Source: Halanaerobiaceae bacterium | GTDB lineage: Bacteria; Bacillota; Halanaerobiia; Halanaerobiales; DTU029 | Direction of reading: 5' to 3' | DNA: 10,836 nt | NCBI GenBank assembly: GCA_012521855.1 | Contig: JAAYLO010000105.1 | Location: 1-10,836, forward strand | In this document: positions 1-6,257 of the stretch, piece by piece | Position numbering within the stretch: position 1 is the first letter of the stretch | How the letters are laid out: each line of letters starts with the position of its first letter | Program-made: the position numbers and the translations under genes | Notes under the pieces: generated by a model | The model's database searches: none | Seen by the model: the letters and a program-made list of their open reading frames with translations, nothing else | What the model was told of the DNA's origin: nothing

Positions 1-278
1 AAAATGCACTTGTTAAACAATATATGAAGTTTTTTGAAATGGATAATATCGAATTAGAATTTACTGAAGGAGCCCTGACTGCTATTGCCAGAAAGGCCCT
101 GAAACGTAATACCGGGGCCAGAGGCTTAAGAGCGGTTATTGAAGAGGCTATCCTGGATGTTATGTATGATCTCCCGTCTGAAAGCAATGTCAGCAAGTGT
201 ATAATCAGTGAAGAAGTAATCAATGATAATAAAGATCCGGAATTAATCAGGATCAATAAAAAAGAAGAAAGTGCCTGA
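1..278 (+). CDS. clpX: ClpX, ATP-binding subunit of ClpXP protease (C-terminal part only)
   Basis: This is the 3' end of clpX, running in from the left edge; the reading frame is open from base 3 and the stop is at 276-278. ClpX is a cytoplasmic AAA+ unfoldase that feeds tagged proteins to the ClpP peptidase. The visible residues start NALVKQY, followed by the stretch FFEMDNIELEFTEGAL, then RNTGARGLRAVIEEAILD and MYDLPS, which together are the characteristic ClpX C-terminal small AAA+ domain; GARGLR carries the sensor-2 arginine. The ATG at 24 is internal, not a start. The Walker motifs and zinc-binding domain lie outside the window. After MYDLPS there is a poorly conserved charged tail of about 40 residues, as is common in this family. 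A strong terminator follows 23 bp after the stop, so clpX ends its own transcript. Identification is secure from the motif string and from the lonB-lon-engB neighbourhood. Confidence 0.95.
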   Translation, partial: NALVKQYMKFFEMDNIELEFTEGALTAIARKALKRNTGARGLRAVIEEAILDVMYDLPSESNVSKCIISEEVINDNKDPELIRINKKEESA

Positions 279-301
279 AGACAGGAAAGGATAACATAAA
301 G

Positions 302-330
302 TCCTTCTCTTTTTGAGAAGGATTTTTTTT
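302..330 (+). terminator. Intrinsic terminator of clpX
   Basis: A perfect 8-bp inverted repeat (TCCTTCTC at 302-309 and GAGAAGGA at 315-322) closes a five-T loop and is followed at once by eight T residues (323-330). This is a textbook Rho-independent terminator. It separates the clpX transcript from lonB. Confidence 0.93.
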
Positions 331-351
331 ACCCAAAAGCCTGGCTGTTCT

Positions 352-381
352 GGATAAAGAGAACTCAATAAGGATATACTA
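352..381 (+). promoter_or_regulatory. Candidate sigma-F (forespore) promoter of lonB
   Basis: The sequence reads GGATA at 352-356, a 15-bp spacer, then GGATATACTA at 372-381. The usual Bacillus sigma-F consensus, as I recall it, is GYWTA, about 15 bp, GGNNANAMTR. The -10 element matches at all positions, the -35 at four of five, and the spacing is exact. The element lies 30 bp upstream of the lonB start and downstream of the clpX terminator, which is where a lonB promoter should be. In B. subtilis lonB is transcribed by sigma-F in the forespore. The match was made by eye; the overlapping TATACTA could also suit sigma-G. Confidence 0.6.
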
Positions 382-411
382 AAAGCTGTAAAGAAAAAAG
401 GAGGCAGAAAC

Positions 412-2088
412 ATGGATATATCACTTTTTACAATATTGACACTTATCCAATTCTTTTTTGCAGTTGTAATTGGGCTCTATTTCTGGAATATGCTTAGAAA
501 TCAACAGGGTACGAAAAAAGCAGTATTTAATGAGTCAAAAAAAGAACTGAATAAACTCCGGGCCATGAGAAGTATTTCCTTGACTGAACCATTATCAGAA
601 AAAACAAGACCAGCCAGTTTAAAAGATATTGTCGGCCAGGAAGAGGGTATACAGGCTCTGAAAGCTGCCATTTGCGGGGCCAATCCGCAGCATGTTATTA
701 TTTACGGCCCTCCCGGTGTGGGAAAAACAGCAGCAGCCAGACTGGTGCTTGAATATGCAAAAAGATCACCTATTTCTCCCTTCAAAATGGATGCGAAATT
801 TGTTGAAATTGATGCTACTACTGCCCGGTTTGATGAGAGAAGTATTGCTGATCCATTGATCGGCTCCGTACATGACCCCATTTATCAGGGTGCCGGAGCT
901 ATGGGAGTAGCAGGAATACCTCAGCCAAAACCCGGTGCAGTAACCAGAGCCCATGGCGGGGTCCTTTTCATAGATGAGATAGGAGAACTCCATCCAATCC
1001 AGATGAACAAACTGCTGAAAGTTCTGGAAGACCGGAAGGTATTTCTGGATAGTGCTTATTATAATGAAGAAGATAATAATATACCCCAGTATATACATGA
1101 TATATTCCAAAACGGGCTTCCGGCAGATTTCCGTTTAATCGGGGCAACAACCAGAGAGCCTCATGAAATATCCCCTGCATTGAGGTCCCGCTGTCTGGAA
1201 ATATATTTTAAACAGCTTTCCATTGATGAGTTGAAAATTATAACAGAAAAGGCTGTAGAGAGGATCAATTTTGGAATCAATGAAAAAGCCCACGGTTTAA
1301 TTACAAAATATGCCGTAAACGGGCGGGAAGCAGTGAATATGGTGCAGCTGGCTGCAGGTATAGCCATGAGTGAAGGCAGAAGTGATATTATTCAGGAGGA
1401 TATAGAAAGGGTTATTAACAGCGGTAGATATGTACCCAGGCCTGATAAAAAAATACACAAATGTCCCCAGATCGGGCTTGTGAACGGGCTCGCCGTACAG
1501 GGAGCCAATACCGGTATACTGCTTGAGATAGAGGCTTCCGTAATTAAGCTATCTCATAGAAAAGGAGAGATACGGATAACCGGAGTAATTGAAGAAGAGG
1601 AGCTGGGCAGCAGGGGGCATAAGTTAAGAAGACGGAGCATGGTCAAGGAATCTGCAGAGAATGTCATTACAGTATTAAGAAAGATAATGAATATTGACCC
1701 TTATGATTATGATATACATATTAATATCCCGGGAGGATTACCCATAGACGGCCCCTCGGCCGGCATGTCGATGGCTGTTGCTATTTATTCTGCTTTAACA
1801 AAAAATCCTGTCAATAATACCATTGCCATGACCGGTGAAGTTTCCATCAGGGGGCTGATTAAACCAGTAGGCGGAATAGCGGCAAAAATTGAGGCTGCAC
1901 TCAAGGCTGGGGCTGAAAAGGTTTTGATACCGGAAGAAAATTGCCAGAATATTTTCGGGAAAATTAAAGGGATAGAAATTATCCCCATCCGTACTCTGGA
2001 AGAAGCAATAAAAGCTTCGATCATTATCAAGGAGGAGGCAGGGTTGAAGCTGATAAGTTCAGATACTTTAGTAACCCTCAGTACCTGA
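412..2088 (+). CDS. lonB: LonB, membrane-anchored ATP-dependent Lon-type protease
   Basis: ATP-dependent serine protease of the LonB type, which in Bacillus is made in the developing forespore. The 558 residues match the family length (about 550). Order of parts: one hydrophobic membrane segment (about 6-28) in place of the LonA N-terminal substrate domain; an AAA+ module with DIVGQEEGI, Walker A GPPGVGKT (99-106), Walker B VLFIDEIGE (184-192), sensor-1 LIGATTREP and arginine finger region SPALRSRC; then a C-terminal Lon protease domain. The catalytic dyad is Ser449 in DGPSAGMSM and Lys492 in GGIAAKIEAAL, 43 residues apart as in other Lon enzymes. A strong ribosome site, AAAGGAGG at about 397-404, sits 7 nt before the ATG. 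The gene has its own candidate promoter and is followed by a hairpin, so it is probably transcribed alone. All catalytic residues are present, so it should be active. Confidence 0.95.
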   Translation: MDISLFTILTLIQFFFAVVIGLYFWNMLRNQQGTKKAVFNESKKELNKLRAMRSISLTEPLSEKTRPASLKDIVGQEEGIQALKAAICGANPQHVIIYGPPGVGKTAAARLVLEYAKRSPISPFKMDAKFVEIDATTARFDERSIADPLIGSVHDPIYQGAGAMGVAGIPQPKPGAVTRAHGGVLFIDEIGELHPIQMNKLLKVLEDRKVFLDSAYYNEEDNNIPQYIHDIFQNGLPADFRLIGATTREPHEISPALRSRCLEIYFKQLSIDELKIITEKAVERINFGINEKAHGLITKYAVNGREAVNMVQLAAGIAMSEGRSDIIQEDIERVINSGRYVPRPDKKIHKCPQIGLVNGLAVQGANTGILLEIEASVIKLSHRKGEIRITGVIEEEELGSRGHKLRRRSMVKESAENVITVLRKIMNIDPYDYDIHINIPGGLPIDGPSAGMSMAVAIYSALTKNPVNNTIAMTGEVSIRGLIKPVGGIAAKIEAALKAGAEKVLIPEENCQNIFGKIKGIEIIPIRTLEEAIKASIIIKEEAGLKLISSDTLVTLST

Positions 2089-2118
2089 GTTAAGAAAAAT
2101 ACAATATCTTTCTTGCTC

Positions 2119-2147
2119 TTGTGAAAATAGATAAATTGTGGTATATT
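2119..2147 (+). promoter_or_regulatory. Candidate sigma-A promoter of lon, extended -10
   Basis: TTGTGA at 2119-2124, a 17-bp spacer, then TATATT at 2142-2147 preceded by TGG, which gives an extended -10 (TGnTATATT). The -35 matches TTGACA at four of six positions and the -10 matches TATAAT at five of six. The predicted start is near 2154, giving a leader of roughly 120 nt before lon. No CIRCE (HrcA) or tandem CtsR-type operator is visible nearby. Confidence 0.55.
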
Positions 2148-2154
2148 TATAAAA

Positions 2155-2182
2155 GACCTCGTCATATAGACGGGGTTATTTG
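2155..2182 (+). terminator. Hairpin after lonB: weak terminator or 5'-end stem of the lon mRNA
   Basis: ACCTCGTC (2156-2163) pairs with GACGGGGT (2169-2176), one pair being G-U, around an ATATA loop; an outer G-U pair (2155-2177) can extend it. A short T-rich run, TTATTTG, follows. As a terminator for lonB it is modest, because the T tract is interrupted. It also begins almost exactly at the predicted +1 of the lon promoter, so in the lon transcript it would form a 5'-terminal stem of the kind that can protect mRNA from decay. It could serve both roles. Confidence 0.5.
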
Positions 2183-2262
2183 TACATATGACAATTCCAT
2201 TGGAACAGGGAAATAGATATTTCAGGCAGGAATATTATATCTTTGAGAGAATAGAATAATTG
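2183..2262 (+). promoter_or_regulatory. Untranslated leader of lon with further inverted repeats
   Basis: The predicted lon leader carries two more symmetric elements. One is TTCCATTGGAA at 2195-2205, an 11-bp near-perfect palindrome that could be a protein-binding site. The other is ATATTTC (2217-2223) pairing with GGAATAT (2229-2235) around AGGCA, a 7-bp stem with one G-U pair. There is no open frame with a ribosome site inside it. I recognise no known riboswitch or T-box. Function is unknown; control of lon by stress or feedback is only a possibility. Confidence 0.35.
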
Positions 2263-2275
2263 AGGTGAATGGGAC

Positions 2276-4642
2276 ATGGTACAGGAAAAACTAAAAGAGA
2301 ATAAAGATGAGAATAATAAAAGACAGATTGTAGAATTGCCTTTACTGGCATCCCGTGGAGTAGTTGTTTTTCCACATATGGTTATTCCGCTTCTGGTCGG
2401 AAGAGATAAATCAATAGAAGCACTGGAAAAGGCCATGCTGGATGAAAGGGAGATAGTTGTAACTGCCCAGAAGGATGAGTATATTGAAGAACCTGAACAG
2501 GATGATCTCTGCAGGATAGGAACTATTACTGAAATAAAACAACTGGTAAAATTACCAAATGGAATGATAAAGGTGATCGTGGAAGGAATAAAGAGGGCAA
2601 AGATATTGGAGTTTCTTGAGGAAGAAGATTATTTTTCAGTTCTGGTTGAGATATATGATGATGAAGAGGAAATAGATGTAGAAATGAAGGCCTTGATGCG
2701 TTCTGCCCTGGATGGCTTTCAGGAATATATAAAATATAACCGGCATTTACCGGCTGAAGCAATTCTGAGTGTAGGTAATATCGAGGAACCAGGCAGGCTG
2801 GCTGATATTATTGCTTCACATCTGGAATTGAAATTTAAAGATGAACAGAGACTTCTAGAGGCTATTGATATTAAGGAAAGGTTAGAGGAGTTAATAAAGA
2901 TTATTCATGATGAAATTGAAATACTGAAAGTTGAACAGGAGATTCATAAGAAGGTAAGAAAACAGGTAGAGAAAACCCAGAAAGAATATTATCTCCGGGA
3001 ACAGCTTAAGGCAATAAAAGAAGAACTGGAAATAGATTATGATGACCCGGATGTATATGAATACCAGAAAAAGCTGGAAGATCTGGAACTGCCCGAAAAA
3101 GTAGCTGAGCGGGTTGAAGAAGAGATAAAAAAACTATCCAGAACACCTGCAATGTCTCCGGAAGCGACAGTTATCCGCAATTACCTCGACTGTGTACTGG
3201 ATCTCCCCTGGAATACCCTTGAGGAGGAGGAAATAAATCTTAAGGAGGCAGAAGGGGTTCTTGATGAAGATCATTACGGCCTGGAAGATGTGAAAGAAAG
3301 AATCCTGGAATATCTTGCAGTGAGAAAACTGTCAACGGAAAATAAAGGTCCTATACTCTGTTTAGTCGGGCCTCCAGGTGTTGGTAAAACCTCTCTTGGC
3401 CGGTCCATTGCCAGAGCGCTCAAACGCAAGTTTGTCAGAATATCATTGGGCGGAGTGAGAGATGAAGCCGAGATAAGGGGCCACCGGAGGACATATATTG
3501 GTTCAAGGCCCGGGCGTATAATTAACGGGATGAGGGAGGCAGGGAGCAAAAATCCGGTTTTCCTGCTTGATGAGGTCGACAAGATGACTGCTGACTTTAG
3601 AGGAGATCCTGCTGCAGCTCTGCTGGAGGTTCTTGATCCTGCCCAGAATAATAGTTTTACAGATCATTATCTGGAATTACCCTTTGACCTCTCACAGGTA
3701 TTATTTATTACTACAGCCAATACGGTTTATCCAATACCGCCTGCGTTAAGGGACAGAATGGAAATAATAGAACTCTCTGGGTATACTGATGATGAGAAGA
3801 TTGAGATAGCAGAGAGACACTTGATTCCAAGGATTCTCAAAGAGCACGGGCTGGATAAAGAGAAAATTCATTTTTCCAGAAATACTATTCAGAAAATAAT
3901 CAGGGAATATACCCGGGAAGCAGGTGTAAGGAATCTGGAAAGAAAATTGTCTGCCATAACCAGGAAGGTCTGTAAGGAAATCGTAGAAGGCCGGGAGAGA
4001 ACTGCCCGTATCTCTGTCCAGAACATTGACAAATATCTGGGAGTTCCTGTTTTCATTGATGAAAAGGCAGAGAAGAAACATCGGATTGGTGTGGCTACAG
4101 GTATGGCTTATACTGAAACCGGGGGGGATATACTGGATATTGAAGCAGCTGTGGTACCAGGTAAAGGCAAGTTAACACTGACAGGATCCCTGGGAGATGT
4201 GATGAAGGAATCTGCCCAGGCTGCCCTGAGCTATATCAGATCAAAATATAGTGAACTGGGATTGGAACAGGACTTTCATGAAAAAATTGATTTGCATATT
4301 CATGTTCCGCAGGGTGCTGTGCCGAAAGACGGTCCTTCTGCAGGAATTACCATTGCTGTAGCCATTGCTTCAGCTTTATGTAACAGGCCTGTCAGGGGGA
4401 ATTTTGCCATGACCGGTGAAATTACATTAAGGGGCAGGGTTCTGGCTGTGGGAGGGATAAAAACCAAAGTCCTGGCTGCCCGCAGGGCAGGGATAAGAAA
4501 GTTTATTCTGCCTGTTGAAAACAGGAAAAACTATCAGAAGATAGATGAAAAGATAAGGTGCGGTCTTGAAATATATTTTGTTGAACACATGGATCAGGTG
4601 CTGGAGCTGGTTTTGATGGATGGTGAAGGAGATGAAAGTTAA
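2276..4642 (+). CDS. lon: Lon protease (LonA, endopeptidase La)
   Basis: Cytoplasmic homo-oligomeric ATP-dependent protease that degrades misfolded and specific regulatory proteins. The 788 residues are normal for LonA. Domain order: N-terminal substrate-binding LON domain (about 18-205, beginning VELPLLASRGVVVFPHM); a long helical coiled segment (about 205-250) ending YYLREQLKAIKEEL; AAA+ domain with Walker A GPPGVGKT (365-372), Walker B PVFLLDEVDK (427-436) and the ISLGGVRDEAEIRGHRRTY signature; then the protease domain with Ser688 in DGPSAGITI and Lys731 in GGIKTKVLAA, 43 residues apart. The start is supported by GAGGTG (2262-2267), 8 nt before the ATG. The first 17 residues are charged and lysine-rich and lie ahead of the domain. 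The last 23 bp overlap engB, so the two are translated from one message. It differs from the upstream lonB in having the soluble N-domain and no membrane anchor. Confidence 0.97.
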   Translation: MVQEKLKENKDENNKRQIVELPLLASRGVVVFPHMVIPLLVGRDKSIEALEKAMLDEREIVVTAQKDEYIEEPEQDDLCRIGTITEIKQLVKLPNGMIKVIVEGIKRAKILEFLEEEDYFSVLVEIYDDEEEIDVEMKALMRSALDGFQEYIKYNRHLPAEAILSVGNIEEPGRLADIIASHLELKFKDEQRLLEAIDIKERLEELIKIIHDEIEILKVEQEIHKKVRKQVEKTQKEYYLREQLKAIKEELEIDYDDPDVYEYQKKLEDLELPEKVAERVEEEIKKLSRTPAMSPEATVIRNYLDCVLDLPWNTLEEEEINLKEAEGVLDEDHYGLEDVKERILEYLAVRKLSTENKGPILCLVGPPGVGKTSLGRSIARALKRKFVRISLGGVRDEAEIRGHRRTYIGSRPGRIINGMREAGSKNPVFLLDEVDKMTADFRGDPAAALLEVLDPAQNNSFTDHYLELPFDLSQVLFITTANTVYPIPPALRDRMEIIELSGYTDDEKIEIAERHLIPRILKEHGLDKEKIHFSRNTIQKIIREYTREAGVRNLERKLSAITRKVCKEIVEGRERTARISVQNIDKYLGVPVFIDEKAEKKHRIGVATGMAYTETGGDILDIEAAVVPGKGKLTLTGSLGDVMKESAQAALSYIRSKYSELGLEQDFHEKIDLHIHVPQGAVPKDGPSAGITIAVAIASALCNRPVRGNFAMTGEITLRGRVLAVGGIKTKVLAARRAGIRKFILPVENRKNYQKIDEKIRCGLEIYFVEHMDQVLELVLMDGEGDES

Positions 4643-5219
4643 AGTTCCCCGCTTTGTTACCAGTGCTTACAGCAGCAAAAATTTTCCTGTTCATAATTTT
4701 TTGGAGATAGCTTTTTCCGGCAGATCCAATGTTGGTAAATCATCGATGATAAATAAGCTGGTCAATAATTCAAAACTGGCCAGAACCAGTTCACAGCCGG
4801 GAAGAACACAAAGCATCAATTTTTATAACATTGATGACCGGTTCTTCCTGGTGGATTTACCTGGTTATGGCTTTGCCAGGGTGCCCCAAAAGATGAAAGA
4901 GCAATGGAGGCATTTGATAGATGACTATCTGCGCAATAGACCAAACCTGGCCGGTATAGTACAGATTGTAGATGCCAGACACAAACCCAGTAAAGAAGAT
5001 CAGATGATGGTTGACTGGCTGATGGCTACCGGGATTCCGACACTGATAGCTGCTACAAAAGTTGATAAGATTTCCAGAGGAGAGAGGGCAAAGCAGGAAA
5101 AATTGATCAGGGAAACACTGAAACTGGATAAGGAAGTCCCTTTTTGCTTTTTTTCTGCCAGAACCACTGAGGGGGTAAATTTTGTTACTGATTTTATTTT
5201 AGAAATAATCGGCGGATAA
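4620..5219 (+). CDS. engB: EngB/YsxC, ribosome-biogenesis GTP-binding protein
   Basis: Essential GTPase of the TrmE-Era-EngA-EngB superfamily that assists late assembly of the 50S ribosomal subunit. The 199 residues match the usual length (about 195-210). G motifs are all present: G1 GRSNVGKSS from residue 34, the switch-I region with PGRTQ (60-64), G3 DLPGYG (79-84), G4 TKVD (146-149) and G5 SA (179-180). The start is uncertain. ATG 4620 has only a distant GGAG (4603-4606); in-frame ATG 4632 gives the more family-like MKVKVPRF, but the good AAGGAG at 4626-4631 touches it, too close to serve it. Either way the gene begins inside the end of lon (stop 4640-4642), so translational coupling is likely. 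The lon-engB pair is conserved in Firmicutes. Function is secure; start position about 60 percent. Confidence 0.95.
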   Translation: MVKEMKVKVPRFVTSAYSSKNFPVHNFLEIAFSGRSNVGKSSMINKLVNNSKLARTSSQPGRTQSINFYNIDDRFFLVDLPGYGFARVPQKMKEQWRHLIDDYLRNRPNLAGIVQIVDARHKPSKEDQMMVDWLMATGIPTLIAATKVDKISRGERAKQEKLIRETLKLDKEVPFCFFSARTTEGVNFVTDFILEIIGG

Positions 5220-5245
5220 GCATCCTGTGAAATTAGGTGTTGATG

Positions 5246-6085
5246 ATGGAGAATAGTGCATATACAGCCTCATTTGCCCGGATTTACGACGAAATTATGA
5301 AATCAGTGCCATATAAGTTCTGGTATGATTACATAAATGAAATAATGGATTATTATCAGCTGAAGGCGGAAAAGGTACTGGATCTGGCCTGTGGAACGGG
5401 TAATATGAGTTTACTCTATGCTAAAAATTCATATCAGGTTACCGGAATTGATAGATCAGAAGAAATGCTGAAAATTGCTGGTAAAAAGGCCAGGGAGGCA
5501 GGGGCAGATATCAGCTTTATCAATGCTGATCTTTGTGAATTCAGGACGGAAGAGAAGTACGATCTTGCTATTTCTTTATTTGACAGCCTGAATTATATAC
5601 TTGATATAGATGATTTAAAGAAAGTGTTTTCTAATGTCTATCAGGCACTTAAAGAAGATGGTATTTTTATTTTTGATGTCAATACTATTACGAGGCTGAT
5701 GAGTATTAATGAAGGAACAACTTTTTTTCATGGTAAAGATTACACCTGTATCTGGGAGGATACCGTTGATGAGAAAAATAAGCTCTGGCAGGTCAGATTG
5801 AAAATATACTTCGAAAAAACAGGTGAATACCACGAGGAATTTCACCAGGAAAGAGGATATAAGATTGATAGTATAAAAAATACATTGCAGGAGGCAGGTT
5901 TTCAGCATATTGATGTTTATAATGCCTATACCCTGACAGAGGCAAGTGATGATGATGACAGGGTTTATTTTGTAGTTTTTAAAAACAAAAGGCCCATAAA
6001 AAAGAAGAAAACTATATCAAAATTTTTTATTAACCTGAAATGGGGAATAAAAAGAATACTGTTATCCTTACGGGATTTATTTTAA
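5246..6085 (+). CDS. Class I SAM-dependent methyltransferase with a basic C-terminal tail
   Basis: Small-molecule or macromolecule methyltransferase of unknown substrate. From ATG 5246 it has 279 residues. A Rossmann-fold domain carries motif I VLDLACGTGN (44-53), the acidic ribose-binding Asp69 in VTGIDRSEEML, NADLCEF (93-99), and the motif IV-like ISLFDSLNYI (109-118). The second half contains the segment CIWEDTVDEKNKLWQVRL, seen in many uncharacterised Firmicutes methyltransferases of about 245 residues. The protein is longer because of a tail from about 247 with KNKRPIKKKKT, then a hydrophobic-basic helix (FFINLKWGIKRILLSL). The start was chosen because AGGTG (5235-5239) lies 6 nt before ATG 5246; ATG 5243 is the alternative, and GTG 5237 would fall inside the ribosome site. 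It starts 26 bp after engB with no terminator between, so it belongs to the lon-engB operon, and it ends at a strong terminator. Confidence 0.85.
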   Translation: MENSAYTASFARIYDEIMKSVPYKFWYDYINEIMDYYQLKAEKVLDLACGTGNMSLLYAKNSYQVTGIDRSEEMLKIAGKKAREAGADISFINADLCEFRTEEKYDLAISLFDSLNYILDIDDLKKVFSNVYQALKEDGIFIFDVNTITRLMSINEGTTFFHGKDYTCIWEDTVDEKNKLWQVRLKIYFEKTGEYHEEFHQERGYKIDSIKNTLQEAGFQHIDVYNAYTLTEASDDDDRVYFVVFKNKRPIKKKKTISKFFINLKWGIKRILLSLRDLF

Positions 6086-6101
6086 ATCATGAAATGATTA
6101 C

Positions 6102-6140
6102 AGGACCTCATATTTATTGATTTATAAGGGGTCTTTTTTT
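6102..6140 (+). terminator. Intrinsic terminator of the lon-engB-methyltransferase unit
   Basis: GACCTC (6104-6109) pairs with GGGGTC (6128-6133), including one G-U, and A6102-G6103 can extend the stem into the T run. The 18-nt loop contains an inner TTAT/ATAA pairing. Seven T residues (6134-6140) follow directly. It separates the housekeeping unit from the MoxR-type operon. Confidence 0.85.
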
Positions 6141-6257
6141 GTTAATATATGTCACTAAAATATAAAAATAGTCATTATATTAATATTATTATATATATTA
6201 AGACTATATAATATATACAGTAAAACTGCTCTTTTAACAGGGGATGAGATCGGGGAT
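6141..6257 (+). promoter_or_regulatory. AT-rich promoter region of the membrane/MoxR operon
   Basis: This stretch is almost pure A and T up to about 6217 and is the only sizeable gap before four packed genes, so it should hold the operon promoter. Two readings are possible. A perfect sigma-A -10, TATAAT, sits at 6207-6212 but has no acceptable -35 at 16-18 bp. Alternatively ATATT (6195-6199), a 14-bp gap, then TATACAGT (6214-6221) resembles the mother-cell sigma-E pattern (ATATT, 14-15 bp, CATACANT) with one -10 mismatch. Base composition makes chance matches likely. The region 6222-6257 holds the leader and ribosome site. Confidence 0.4.

Noticed and set aside
766..1110. A 114-codon open frame on the minus strand opposite lonB
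   Set aside because: It lies wholly inside a well-conserved AAA+ domain, has no ribosome site of note and codes a protein of no recognisable character; it is a shadow of lonB.
2089..2275. Heat-shock operators (CIRCE or CtsR repeats) before lon
   Set aside because: No TTAGCACTC/GAGTGCTAA pair and no tandem GGTCAAA-like heptads were found in the gap.
412..4642. lonB and lon as a recent tandem duplication
   Set aside because: The shared motifs (GPPGVGKT, DGPSAG, GGI...K) are family-wide; domain architecture differs and flanking sequence is unrelated, so they are ancient paralogues in their usual order.
5237..5245. GTG 5237 as the methyltransferase start
   Set aside because: The GTG lies within the likely ribosome-binding AGGTG, so it cannot be served by it; ATG 5243 or 5246 fits better.
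6085..6100. AATCAT/ATGATT inverted repeat just after the methyltransferase gene
   Set aside because: Short and AT-rich, with no T run after it; the stronger hairpin at 6102-6140 is the terminator.
6141..6240. A replication origin or repeat array in the AT-rich gap
   Set aside because: There are no DnaA-box-like repeats or regular iterons, only irregular A/T runs; a promoter explains the position better.
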